Assembly (NCBI GenBank): GCA_028023455.1
Contig: JAQFVV010006255.1
Span: 3,906,001-3,970,000, forward strand
Reading direction: 5' to 3'
Length of the DNA: 64,000 nt
Source: Epiperipatus broadwayi
Taxonomy: Eukaryota > Onychophora > Udeonychophora > Euonychophora > Peripatidae
Part shown: piece by piece, positions 12,060-24,164 of the stretch
Layout: the number at the start of each line of letters is the position of its first letter
How positions within the stretch are numbered: position 1 is the first letter of the stretch
Notes under the pieces: generated by a model
What the model was told of the DNA's origin: nothing
Databases searched by the model: none
The model's input: only the letters and a program-made list of their open reading frames with translations
Program-made: the position numbers and the translations under genes

Positions 12060-12680
12060 TTATAAAATAAAGCATATTTTTTAATATAATCATTTTCAAC
12101 CATTGTTATTCCACTATTTTTACAATCCATAGCATTCCTTCTTCACATGATTCCTGTAAACTTTCTTATCTAATTTATTTATTTTACAATTGGTTTCTTT
12201 CTAGGTCTTTTACAATCTGAAATCCAGTTTAAGATTTCGATTGCTCATCTATTATCATCTAATCTAATCATATATTCAGCCCAACTTTATTTCAGCTCTT
12301 TAATACTTTTAATGAGATAAAGAATATTCAATTTCTTTTTTAAACTTATGTATTTCACTTTTAATTTTTCAAATATATATTTTGACATCTAAATCATGAA
12401 GTCAATAAAATATTCCAAATACTAATGTTATTAAAAAAATTAACTGGCTTGAATCTTGGTTTAAGATTAGTTTTAATTTCCAATACCTTAGATTTTCCAT
12501 TACCAGTATTATTCTTGTATCATAGAGATAAGTATAATCATATAACATGAATTAACATAGATGAACAAATAATTATTTTTAAACTTTGCCACAAATCTTA
12601 TTGATTAACTGAATCAAATGCCTTGAACAAATCAAAAAAGCAATATATAAGTCATACTTTTTTTTTGGTAAATAATGTTT
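12060..12680 (-). pseudogene. RTE-like LINE 3' fragment, internally deleted
   Basis: Reading the minus strand from 12660, FFDLFKAFDSVNQ corresponds to reverse transcriptase motif A (AFDSV). Then GNGKSKVLEIKT fits the strand that precedes the R-Q-G block. From about 12310, IKELK-SWAEYMIRLDDNR and ILNWI, then RPRKKP, match the conserved C-terminal W-x-G-H-x-x-R and RGRP region of RTE/BovB-type LINEs. Motif A lies only about 300 bp from the C-terminal block, so the middle of the domain is deleted. The end ATAATGGTTGAAAATGAT matches the 3' ends at 42110 and 45240. Many stops; dead. Confidence 0.6.
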
Positions 12681-12883
12681 CTTCATATTTTTTTAGAATC
12701 AAATAGTATATCTGATTTGTACATTCAACACAATTATTAGTATTGAAACTGTATCATTAATTATTACTATTCTTATACATGTGTTTATTAATTTTTTAAA
12801 TAAATTTAGTGAGATGATTGTAATTAATGTTTTATAACTGATGTACAATGTGATTTTAAAGATATTTTTATCGTTCTCTTTTA

Positions 12884-13377
12884 TAAAAATAAAAAAGTAA
12901 AATACAGGCTTATTATATACCTGTATCAATATATGTAATATATAGGGTATATGAGCACAGACTTTCACACAATCCACCACTCTCAACTCTATCTCATAAC
13001 ACTGATACATTTGAACAGATATATGTCAAGAAAATAAATAATCACCAATAAACGTATTTTATGCTAAACCAGCAATCATCAGTTGGTCCAGATTATCATC
13101 TCTACACCTATACGCAATAAGTGCTCATATAGAAATATATATATATTAAGATGGCCAATTTTCATATTTTAATGGACAGGCTTCAATCCACTCTACACTC
13201 CAACTCTTCAACCATCCATCCAATTGAAAATCTGATGATGAACGCTCAAAGGCCACCTGAGGCTGGGATTCTTGTCACACCCATGTTGACCTAAAGTCAA
13301 TCTGACCCCTCATGTACAGGACATAATCCATTTAATACATATACAAGGAATGGGAAGACATCTCTACTATGTAATAA
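12884..13377 (-). mobile_element. Family-A retrozyme-like unit, first of a tandem pair
   Basis: A full-length unit of about 490 bp, oriented so that the ribozyme is on the minus strand. Landmarks in plus-strand order are the short hairpin ACAGGC...CCTGT, TATATAGGGTATATGAGCAC (12939), the ribozyme, ATGGACAGGCTTCAATCCAC, CACACCCATGTTGACC and ACATATACAAGGAATGGG, then AATAACTGAAA at the junction with the next unit. The TATAGGG landmark recurs 468 bp later, so the two units are head to tail. The 103-codon minus-strand frame at 12699-13010 is not a gene. Confidence 0.75.
13039..13095 (-). ncRNA. Hammerhead ribozyme copy 4 (family A, G12 lost)
   Basis: On the minus strand CTGATGA and a stem II UUGCU...AGCAU are intact and stem I (CCAA/UUGG, then UAAUC/GAUUA) pairs fully. 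The second core strand is AAAA rather than GAAA, the same G12-to-A change as copy 3. Predicted inactive. Confidence 0.65.
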
Positions 13378-13675
13378 CTGAAATACACCTATATCAATAC
13401 ATGTAATATATAGGGTATGTGAGCACAGACTTTAACATGACCCACCACTCTTCACTCTATCTTATAACACTGATATACTTGAACACATATATATCGAAAG
13501 GATAAATAATCACCAATATATGTGATGATTGCTGCTTTAGCATAAAATATATATATTGGTGATTATTTATCTTTTCGATATATATGTGTTCAAGTGTACC
13601 AGTGTTATGAGATAGAGTGGAAAATGGTGGGTCGTGTGAAAGTCTGTGCTCACATACCCTATATATTAAAAATAA
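13378..13675. mobile_element. Family-A second unit, collapsed into a hairpin
   Basis: After the tandem junction the unit runs from TATAGGG (13409) to CACCAATATA (13520). It then turns back on itself: TATTGGTGATTATTTATC through CATACCCTATATAT (13553-13669) is the reverse complement of 13409-13517. The loop (13521-13552) is the ribozyme core segment, TGATGATTGCTGCTTTAGCA then TAAAATAT. The 5' base of the CTGATGA strand and the G of GAAA are lost. The missing stem I strand has been replaced by the mirror of the downstream strand, as in snap-back cDNA priming. The 139-codon minus-strand frame over 13457-13876 runs through this hairpin and is not a gene. Confidence 0.7.
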
Positions 13676-13679
13676 AAAA

Positions 13680-14939
13680 AGATAAAAAAAACTGCAGTAA
13701 TTATTAAGAAGAGCATTTAACACTATTGAAACAAGATATAAAAAGATTTTGCAGATAATTTTGTTCATTGTTTTTTTCACGATTATTAATTTTTGGTATA
13801 TACATACCGGAAATTGAAATAAAAATAAATGATATATCGAAATACTAATATTTGAACTTTGATTTTGTATAATCAAAAACTACTAAATTATTATTTCAAC
13901 CTATTATATATAAGCAAAATTAAATTATTATTAATAATATTCTAACCTATACATATTTTAATATTTCAAGATCATTAAAATAATTTCTAACTATGCACAT
14001 CCTTGTCATAATTTAGTTTCATTTATTGATTATTAACAAAAGATTAACTATGCATATCCTTAATATAATTAATTTCTTTTATTGTATTCATAAATGTAAA
14101 ATAGCATACACTAAAGAATTAAGCTTCATTTTAAAATAAATATTTTAATATGTAAACTAATTATACTTTATTTTTTATTTTATATATACATATAAAAAAG
14201 ACTTTGTAAATATTATTCAAGATTAGGGGCAGGCAGCCTTTTTTAGTAATGGGCCAAGTCAAATTTATCTAATGTAGACAATGACTGTAGTTTTTTGAGA
14301 TTCAAAATAAAAGAACATAAAAAATTATTTATTTCTATATTTATTATTTTGATATTTATTAATTGCAGCAAGATCATAATTATTATTATTGTCATTAAAT
14401 TATTATTATATATAATCGCGAATAAAATAGAAAAAAAAAAAGAATATTAATACAAAAACTTAATACAAAATTTAGTGAAATATTTGCCATTGCTTATTTT
14501 TTAACATGAAATTCATATCGGGTACAATTTTAATAATGATATAATGTACATGATCTCCAAATTTTCATTAATTATTCAACATCTATTTTTTGATTTAGCA
14601 AATATCATTGGGGGGGGGGGATTATTCGTACATATATGTGCTGTGACATTTATTAAAAATAAAAATGAATAAATGTACTATATTGAAGATCTGTGAGCCG
14701 GGTTATGGATTTTCAAAAGCCAAAATTGGTTGGCAGGTTAGAGATTGTCCATAAGTTTTAAATGAAGCTTTATTTAAATGTACTTACTGGATGACAAGTA
14801 ATGAAAAATTATTACTACTGATGGTCAAATATTCATATTTATTCATAGACTGGGTAAGATGGTCTTAAATGCAAAAATTAATAGATACATACATATATAA
14901 TCTATTTCAAGCATTAATAATATAATCTATTTCAACAAT
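13680..14939. other. AT-rich tract with a G tract
   Basis: No gene seen. A run of 10 G at about 14611-14620 stands out. Otherwise featureless AT-rich DNA. Confidence 0.45.
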
Positions 14940-17260
14940 ACTGATCCATTGTAAAATGAATATCTCTTCTAATTTAATCCAGTTTTTCAGATCCATAGCA
15001 TCTCCGTATCATGCCAACAATTTCTTATATTCTAACTATTTCTCGTTCTAAACCTTTTGGGATTCAGTTTAAAACTTTGCTTATCCATCTATTGCCATAT
15101 CTTACAGAGATTTGTCCTATTCAACTATACTTCAGCCTCTTAATTCTTCTATGTGTTTTCTTGCCAGCCTATTACACATTCAATCTATAAATGTTATTTC
15201 AAATCTACAGTTTTCTTTATTTTGATGTGTGACCTGAAATTTTTGTATTGTTTTTAAGCATCCAATTCTCAGAATCAAAAAAAATCTTAGATAAAATAAA
15301 TTTATTGAAACCTTTTTTGAGCACATAGGGATACTTTCCTTTAAAATTAGGTTACACCTATAAAAAACACTTTGTGCAAATTTAATTTTATGACTACATT
15401 CATAATCTGACCAAAATATTTATAATTGTTAACTTCTCTTAATTTCTTAATACCAATCTTTATTTTTCCTTTTGTTGAAAAGCCTGAACATTAATTCTAC
15501 TTTCTTATTTTTATGTGAGATCTTTTGTAAAAATTTCTAAAACTTTGAAGTCTACATATGCATAAACTATCACATCGTTTACAAAATCTACAGGACATAA
15601 ATAATTTTTATTTATTTTTATTTCCTTAGCTTTCCATTTTAATCCACCTTATTTGCTCAAAACTTTACAAAATATTTTAGAAAGATAGAATCACTTTGGT
15701 ATATATCATTAATATTGTTAACATTTTTAATGCTACTATATAATCTAATCATTACTAATGCTTCTAACAAATTCTTCAGAATTTGACATCTGAATCTATG
15801 TCATGATGCTGAAATATTTACAGAATTTAATGTTTTATACAATTTACAAATCCACTGCAAAATAGAAAATCATATACATAGGTTTCTTCTACAACTTCTT
15901 TTAATACTTGGATGTTTGTCTGATATGCTAAAATCACTTTTAATTCCATATTTTTCTTTTGATTGGTTCAAGTCTAATGTTATATGCAGATTAATTAAAT
16001 TAGATTTAGCTAAAAGCCTATAGATAAATTATACAGTACTGATGTGTCTTTAATTTCTAATATATTTTTTTCCTAAATTCCATCCAGCCACAAAAATAAT
16101 TAATCAAAGCCACAACATTATACCAGTAAACTAAAGAATGTGCCTGTTTTTAGTTTTATGACATAATGTGGTAGATTTGCTTACTCATTTCATAACTAGA
16201 TGGAAATTAGTCACCTCTGTTCTTTTTCATATAAATTTAATGCTGTGCAAAACTAATATATAATTCATTATTTTACAAGTATTAAGTAACAATATCATTA
16301 TTCTTCTAATTATCTGACATATCTTTATCATCAAATATTTTTTATATAATTTTATCAACAATTTCTCTTTCTCTTCTTCACTCCTTTTTAAATATATAGA
16401 ATAATTCCACAATTTCCTAAAGCTTTTCTATTTTTCATACATTTAATTCATCTAAAACATGTGAATTTCAAAAATATTATAACTATAGTGGCTCCTTTAT
16501 TTTCTTATTCATAATTACAATACATATGTTTATCAAATTCTGCAATCCTTCTTTTTAGCAATAATGACATCCTTTCTTATTACTGTCAAAAGCTATTTCA
16601 TTCCAACACCAAGATGTTTTATATTTCAGAGTTCTTTCTTCCCTCATAACTTTTTTTTATCATTTTACAATTATAATTTTTTGGTTCATTTTATAAAATT
16701 CCAAATACAATGATTATTTTAAAGTACTTTTGAATTTTGTTTTTCTTAATACACTGCTTTGACTCGGTTAAAAATATACCAGTGAATTATTGTTTCTTTG
16801 TAACAAGTATACATGTATTAGTTCTTAGTACAATACCAATTATGTTCATGTTGATCTCATTTGAGTTGTAAATATTTTCAAAGTCTGTTAATATTTTTAA
16901 GTGAGTTTAAATTCATTGGAAAATTTCTGAAAATTAGATACATCAACTCTAATACTGTTAATGTTAATTATTCACTTCACTAGTTTTGCAGTTATTTCTC
17001 ATTAATCAATAATTACATTAGTTTTAAAATATATATTTTCAGCTAGTCAAAATATAGTCCAATTCTGTTGTTCATTCCTTTGATGATTTCCATGTCCATT
17101 TCTAATTTTCCAATTTTAACATTAAAATCACTTACAACAATATTAAAATGTTATCTGACTTGATGATAAGTATTTTGTATATCTGTATCAAACTCCTCTA
17201 CTTTCTTCATCAAAATGAAAATTTATTAGTCTATTAATCTGAATTAGTTGCATTTAACAA
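14940..17260 (-). pseudogene. RTE-like LINE, near full-length but dead
   Basis: The minus strand carries the LINE blocks in the expected order. About 17250-17030: endonuclease with FNIVVSDFNVKIGK (family GDFNAKIG), then MNNRIGLYF where N-E-R-G-x-x-L-x-x-F is usual. About 16630-16555: KTSWCWNEI followed by NKK, the W-W-N-E linker. About 15600-15520: DFVNDVIVYAYVDFKVLE, the reverse transcriptase catalytic Y-A-D-D strand with A changed to N. About 15150-14950: KRLKYS, IGQIS, GNRWISKVLN and IPKG, the C-terminal W-x-G-H and RW blocks. Stops and frameshifts are frequent throughout. The spacing (about 2.3 kb) suits an RTE-type element. No 5' or 3' target duplication was located. Confidence 0.6.
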
Positions 17261-20200
17261 TGTCCATTAAAATAAGTAAATAATTTTATCATTCTATTTA
17301 AAATATTATTAATCACCTCAATATTATTTCTTCATTTTAAATTTATATGAAATGCATACCTCATAATCTTTCAATATTTATGCATTTATAATAAACTATC
17401 TACCTGGAATCAATTACTTCACAAAATTCCACAATATATTCATGTAATTATTTATTTATTTATTTTCATATGAACCAAGGCCAGCTATGCCAACCACTAG
17501 GCCACCAATGCTTGACTGTAATTATTTATTTTATTTGATATTACCCTATAATTGTAGATAAATAAATAAAAGCTTATCATCAAATAGAAACATAGATCCA
17601 CAACTCAATAATTTTTAAAACTCTTCACTCAGCCACTGTTGTCTTGGTTGATGATTTTATAGCCTCAGAGGATATGAATCATAATTTATTATTGTCTGTT
17701 AATATGAGAAGAAACAATAAATCATGCATGTATTCATCCTGCTTTAAAAAAATTCAATTGATATCTTAGTTAGGCATCCAAAAATAGGTCATAATCTTTA
17801 TTGGCTTTGAAATCAAAATTAAAGCCAGTAAACTTATCACAGAGAATGTAACAATCTAAAGCTAAGCCTATACATGTTAGCACAAATGTTCCTGAGAGTA
17901 TTTGCAATATGTGAGACATAAGAAAGGCTTATTCACACTTTAGACATATTATTAATGTTTTTAACTTTATCTATATTGGGGTAAAATTTCTCAACTGTTT
18001 TAATAAGCATGTTACAATTATAATCAATCCCTATTAGATCTTTAATGTATGCATCTATGATAAAACCTGAATATTAAAAATCGTTCTACTTAGTTTTTTA
18101 AAGACATTTAATCTATTCAGTTAATACAAATCCATTTTTAAAGTCAAAATTCAATAATATAATTTATTGATAATAAAATTGTAAGGATAGATAAATATTT
18201 TTTTTTTTAAAAAATTATATTTATTAACATCATTACTATATATTTTGATATTTTAAAAGTAGTTTTAATCAAAAATTTAAGTGCTATTAAGGTGTTATTA
18301 AATGTAGGAAATTCTACACTTGTAAATCTAATTATAAACAATTTGATAAAAAAAAAAGAAAATTCATCCTATATGCAATCAAAAAAAAAAAAAGATAATA
18401 CTTGAATTGGAAAACTTGCAAAATTTTTAAGAACAAAACTAGTGAACAAAATGTACCTTAGGAATTCTTTTTTAAAAATAATGCAAAAAAGAAAATGCAC
18501 ATATAAACAAACATCTAAATAAATGCGTACAAAATTTAATTATATTTGACTATTAAAATATATGTATTTCAAGACTGTATTGAGCTTAATATATTGAAGT
18601 ATAATATATATGTTAATGTAAAGCTCTTGAGAAAAAAGCTACTAACAAAGACATTGCTAACAGTTAATATTATTTACATTCAAAAATATTCTGGTAAATT
18701 TAATATAATTTACAATCATAAAATAACAGATTTTGAAAATGATTGACTTGAATGAATATAGACTAGGAATTTAAAATGACTTCTTTAAAAGAAGTGACTA
18801 AATATAAGATGATATGACAAAGAATTAACAATGTTTGGAATGGAAATAAATAATATCTTGATATCAAAATGAAAAAATTTTCAGTAATAAAGAAAAAGAT
18901 GCTACTATTATTTAAAAAAAATAGAATAATATTAACTGTGGAACAAATTCTACAAAGACCTATCTATGCTGTAATAAAAAACAGTAAAACAATGACTTGG
19001 AACTGTGATTTATCATCAAGTAGTAATGGCACTGCAGTCAATTTTGGCTTTCTCCCACACTCTTGTGATTATCTATAATACTATTTTGTTGGTTTGCATT
19101 TATTTGACAGCAGAAACTAGGATTAAAATATAAATTGACTAATAAGGTTAAAAATAAATCTGAAGATGTCAGTATTATATAGATAAACTACTACAACAAA
19201 TGAGCCAACATACCTCTGATTGGTCGATTTTTTATTCTTAGATTTCAAGAATACTTGTAAAAATACTTATAAGCATTTTTATTTTTATTTTTCATACACA
19301 AAAAAATGCATATTTTCTGTAGTTTATTTAAATCTTTAAGATTATTTTTAAAAATATGTTTTGTTTTTAAAAAGATGAAAAAAAAATACTAATCATAAAA
19401 ATAAAATTATGATCAGCCATGACTTCATAAATATTACAAAACCGAATTTTATGGTATTTTAATAATTATAAATGCAGTTTAAGCTTTTAGAATCGAATTT
19501 TATTGCTTTATGATGACTTAACAATAATATGTTCATGTTGTTTATTTTTTTATTGGCAATGTGGTAATTGTTCAATAAGAAAAGTTCAAATATCTTTAAA
19601 GATGTTTTTTCATTTGTAAACTTATATTTTTAATAAATCTAGTACAATTTATTGACATGTAACATAGATTAAAAGTTTAATTTTACAATAAATATTGAAA
19701 ATATAATCTAAACAGCCACTAGGAGATGACACAGAAAACCTTAACATGCAAAAGGGTTAAACATGCAGTGAAATCTATGAGAATTAGATTAACAAAAATA
19801 TTAATCATCACATTGTGATATTTTAAAAGAAATAAATAGTTATAAAAGCTTTATATCATAGGTTTAAATGATAAAGATATATAAAAATGACTGGAAAAAA
19901 TGGAATAGCCTTATGAATATTTAAGAAATTAAAAAAAATTAAAATTGCAGACTGAATTAACTTCCTTTAGTTCTATATAAGATTTTAGAAATATCATTAG
20001 AGCTTGGCTGCAATAAGGTTTACAGTCACAGACAAGCTGTATTTAAAGAGTACTTATTATTTAGTATTACTACAAACTGTAAATCATCAAGACCCTAGAC
20101 AAAAATTTTTATCAAATTCTAAAGAATATTTATCAAAATATTAAAGCAGTGACTAAATTATATAGAATTATATTGATATGAAAACATGATAGGGCAAGTC

Positions 20201-20439
20201 TTTCTGTTTGAAATTATTGGTAGTATGGAAAATAGTTTGTAAAATAAAAAAAAAGCTAAGAGAATAAAAATAAAAGATTATTTGAAAACAATACAAACAA
20301 TGTTTTAAACTTTATAAAATATTACAAAAACTGTCAGATAAAAGAAAGTGAAACTAAAAACAAAAGTTTACAAAAATTAACATTCAATGACTTTTACAAA
20401 TAAATAAATATTGGTAAAATGAATATAGTACATAAAATT
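17261..20439. other. AT-rich tract, nothing identified
   Basis: Over 3 kb without a supportable gene. Open frames at 18546-18746 and 18869-19078 are lysine/isoleucine-rich and show no domain, acceptor or donor that would make them exons. Poly-A and poly-T runs are common. Confidence 0.45.
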
Positions 20440-20880
20440 AATAATAAAATTTGACTTCATTGGAATACTCTTGATACAAACATCAATATTAAAAGGAAAT
20501 ACATCCAAGTGCTTGAAAAGAAAGTTTTTAATAAAGTGCATTATTTGTACTTGTTTACATATCTGATAATTAAATAATTAAAGAACAGCAATGCAGACAT
20601 TGTAGATCATTAAGGTTTTATGTTGATAATAAAAAACTACATGTGAATGTAACATGCATAAGGAAGAGAACAAAATTATATCACTAACATCATTAAAAAA
20701 AAATTAAAATACTGAAAAGAATTAGAGCTGGATATGTCACTATAACAATAAATAAACAATAGAATTTTTAAACTAAATTATAAAAAACTTGAAAATAAAA
20801 AACAACCTAGAAGAAAATTACATATTGATGGATGGATGAATAAAAGAAATTTAATGAAATGATATAGGGAAACAGTTATA
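20440..20880 (+). pseudogene. RTE-like LINE C-terminal scrap
   Basis: AATATTAAAAGGAAATACAT and CTTGAAAAGAAAGTTTTTAA (20490-20530) match the region TTAATATTAAAAGGAAATGT at 41670 in the better copy, just before the V-L-P-V-x-x-Y-G block. Near 20800, frame pieces reading RPRRKLHIDGWMNK recall the RGRP-x-x-x-W-x-D block. The rest has drifted beyond recognition. Confidence 0.4.
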
Positions 20881-20910
20881 GTTCAGATTAATTATATTAC
20901 AGTTTGAAAA

Positions 20911-21010
20911 GCGTTGACAGTCGAGAGGTCAGAGCAGCCACCTTGCAAGCAAGCAGTTGGTTGGAGACGGTTGTTGCGTGTTCGCCTCCCGACCGATGCT
21001 ATGACATATG
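20911..21010 (+). mobile_element. tRNA-derived SINE
   Basis: This GC-richer island stands out from its surroundings. GTCGAGAGGTCAGAGCA (20920-20936) fits an A box, CCACCTTGCAAGCAAGCAG an anticodon-like arm, and GTGTTCGCCTCCCGACC (about 20978-20994) a B box, giving the internal polymerase III promoter spacing of a tRNA with a long variable arm. A poly-A run follows at 21010, as expected for a LINE-mobilised SINE. It is too irregular to be a functional tRNA gene: I could not pair a full acceptor stem. A decayed relative may lie at 10987. Confidence 0.6.
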
Positions 21011-23227
21011 GAAAAAAAAAACTTCATTCTTCAATGTATTGATGTTTGAAAATGATGATGAAATGTCTACATATTGAATAATAAAAATTAAAATAATGTT
21101 ATAATCCTATAACAATACTATTATTATAGCAAATATTACTAATTTACGTAAGTTTGAAGAGTATTTTTTGTTTTATTTTAAATCTTATTTTTATTATAAA
21201 AATTTTATTTTATTTTTTCATTTTGTTTTAATATTGCAATCTCAAATACTGTAAAAGGAAGAAAATTTCTATAAGTGCTTTTTTTCTTGGCTTATTGTTT
21301 TGCTTTTTTATTCTGATACTGAAATAATAAAAGTTAAAACAATTTAGCTATTTATTTATTTTTTTGCATTTCTTTCTTTTATTGATTTCTGTTTCGTCTA
21401 AATTTTTTTTTCTCATTTCTAGTAAATCCCCCAAGATCAGTTAATTTCCTGCTGATACACTGTCTAGGGTAAATCAGATAATAGCTTTTCCTTCATCGAA
21501 GCTTTGCCTACTCCAGGATACTAACAATCCTGTCAAACTGTCCAAATTTAGACTAGTTTCTAAATCTAACATATCGTTCTCTGTCAGTTACAAAATGTTT
21601 TGAATCAATTCAAACAGAGAATTTCTGGTAGCAAATAATTAAGTTAATATAGATATGGTTCTAAGATTTTTTTTTCTTTCAAAGTAAAACAGGTAGTGGA
21701 TTTTATGTAGTATGTATGTGTTCGTTATATATATAAACAAAAAAAAAAACTCAGATTTTTTATTTTTCAATAATTTATAAAAGATAAAAATTATATACGT
21801 CATTTGATAAATGGTATCAATAATTTGTAAGCTATATTTAATATGTTTTAAGATAGGCTTACACATAAATATTTTTTTAGGGATAATTACATTGAATATT
21901 AAAAAAAATATAGTAAAGAAGTAGATAATTATTTATATTTATACGTTGGAATATTTCGATGTTTTAGCTGAATTGCGGATTAATTTTATAAATATTTAAA
22001 AAAAATGACACTTTTTAATACAAAGAAACTTTAGAACACAATCTTTTGAATGGTTTTATTCTTTTCTAGTCTTCAGGTATTGCTGGTCTATCCGTCTAAG
22101 AATTGAACCAGTGACTTTTAGATTTATAAATATTGAATTTAAGATGAAACTCTATTTATCTAAGTTATTCATCCAAAGGTAAAAGTTATTAAAAATTTTA
22201 TACGCTTATCTATGAAAATTTTAATGATTTCGCCTTTTTTGTAAAAAAAAAAAAAAAGATTTCCAAACATTATGGATTACCACACTATTTTATTTGTTAC
22301 TAACATGTGAGCAGTTATTTTTCCTTTTTCATTTTAATAACTCTCTGCTCAGTAGAATTATATTTTTTTCAATTGAACATATGCTCAAAAGACTATTTAA
22401 AAAACATAAATAAAAAGAAAGAGGAAAAAGATAGATATATCTAAAGTAGCAGTCGATGCATATACAAATGAACATATATGTTCAATTAAAAAAAAATAGA
22501 GGGCAGAAAGAAGTAAATAAAAAAAAATTTAAAAGAATCGTTCCTATAAAAATGGTATATAACCCTGAAAGTCAACCTAGTCTTACATAATGTTTAGAAA
22601 CCACTCACTAACATTGTTTCTTAAATCAAGTAATCTTTATAAATAAGTATATTAATTTTCACGAACTTTTATCTTTGACAAAATAGCCTAAATAAATGAA
22701 TATAAATACATTGAATATATTAAGAAAATATTACTTCAGTGTGATCTGTTTTTACTACTAATGGTGAGGATATCAAACTCATGATCCAAATTAATTTTTA
22801 TTGATACAATAAAAGTTAGGGGAATTCATAATTTGTTTATCGACAAAATTTAACTGCTTGTGCTTCATGAGCGCTATTGGGGCTCTTTGAGTGCTTGTTG
22901 AATGCCATGTTATTTTCTTTCTTTACTGACATAAAAAGTATAAGCATGACGACAAACAAAATATGAGCATTTGATAGCTTAAACATGTGGCTTTCAGAAA
23001 ATGTTTACTACAAAAAAATCAGTTGAAATTTGAATTTTTGGCAACAGTTTTAATCGACCACAGTATTTAATTTTTTTTCCTTTTTAATAAATCTTGTAAT
23101 TACCAAGAAGTGATTAAAAAAAAACAGTTTTTGGCCTGCAAGTGAAAATTTCTCGGGTGTAATTCACATAAGTAAAATTTTTAATTTTTTTTTTAATTTT
23201 TTGAAAAAATTATCTTTTTTATTAATT
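21011..23227. other. AT-rich tract with one weak inverted repeat
   Basis: No gene seen. Around 22335-22515 a diverged inverted repeat (TTTTTCAATTGAACATATGC against GAACATATATGTTCAATTAA, with flanking CTGCTC/GGGCAG segments) may be a MITE relic of about 180 bp. The 75-codon minus-strand frame at 21639-21866 is phenylalanine/isoleucine-rich noise. Confidence 0.35.
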
Positions 23228-23555
23228 TTAGTTTGTAATTAGTGTGTGTTAGTTTTAGTTATATATTTATTCATGCTCATATAGAATTCATATCTTTTGT
23301 AATTTTCTAAAGTTAGTTTGTAGTTTAAATATATAACTACAAACTAATCCATACTAACATTACAAAATTATGATAGATATGAATTCTATATGAGCACTAT
23401 ATGAGCATAAATAAATATATAATTACAAACTAATGCACACTAACTTTAAAAAATTACGATAGATATGAATTCTATACGAGCATAAATAAATATATTTTAT
23501 GCTCATATAGAATTCATATCTATCATAATTTTCTAAAGTTCTACCTACACTAATT
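23228..23555. repeat. Nested palindrome cluster of three alternating units
   Basis: A unit of about 100 bp containing TGCTCATATAGAATTCATAT and AATTTTCTAAAGTTAG-type sequence occurs three times in alternating orientation: 23228-23335, inverted at 23338-23450 and inverted again at 23490-23545. The first two meet at TAAATATATAACTACAAACTAA. Coding capacity is nil. It looks like nested copies of a short foldback element. Confidence 0.75.
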
Positions 23556-24071
23556 CACTTATTTTTATAAAAATAATGATTTTCAAAAAGTATAATAATT
23601 TATTATTATTATAATTATGTTTATATAATATGTTTATGTTTACAACTAATGAGTTATAAAACTAATAATCAAATGTATACAAAGATTGCATAGGCAAGCA
23701 TATAATCAAATTCTGATTCTTGTTTATGTTTTTGTTTATTCTTGTTCATGCTTTGGAGTCACTCTGGTTTTGCCATATGTTTCATAACATTATTTTCAAG
23801 TCTATAGCTAACAAATGGACTATATGCAAATAAATTATATCTATGTGATACAATAAATGTAACAAGATAGCATCACTTCTGTGCATAAAGTTGTGTGCAT
23901 AAAGAATATAAACATCACTGATGTACACAAAAAAATATATAATGAAGAGATGAAACTCATTTTATCAGTGATATAGACAGTAGCCTACAATTTGTAGTTT
24001 TAGATAGACAAGAAGCCAATTGCTATGATTTCTTTTGTATCTTTTATTAGGATGAATCTTTTTCTTTATAG

Positions 24072-24164
24072 ATGCCTTTGACATTTAGAACATTTGCGGT
24101 ACAAGATAAAAATGAAGTCTTATTCGACTTCTTTTGGAGATTCTGAAGCTGTTGATTATCTCAG
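24072..24164 (+). CDS. Candidate first coding exon of an unrecognised host gene
   Basis: A 93-bp segment has the marks of a spliced exon. It is preceded by a long pyrimidine-rich tract ending TTTTTCTTTATAG and followed by TCTCAG/GTAAGA, a consensus donor. Inside, the ATG at 24112 sits in AAAAATGAAG, a good invertebrate start context, and an in-frame TGA at 24079 blocks any upstream reading. Translation begins MKSYSTSFGDSEAVDYL and would continue in phase 2 across the splice. Base use (TCG, GGA, GAT, GAA, GCT) is balanced, unlike the translated AT noise around it. I do not recognise the protein and could not find the next exon, so function is unknown. It could also be a chance frame. Confidence 0.35.

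Noticed and set aside
20911-21000. Functional tRNA gene.
   Set aside because: The acceptor stem does not pair and the poly-A tail fits a SINE.
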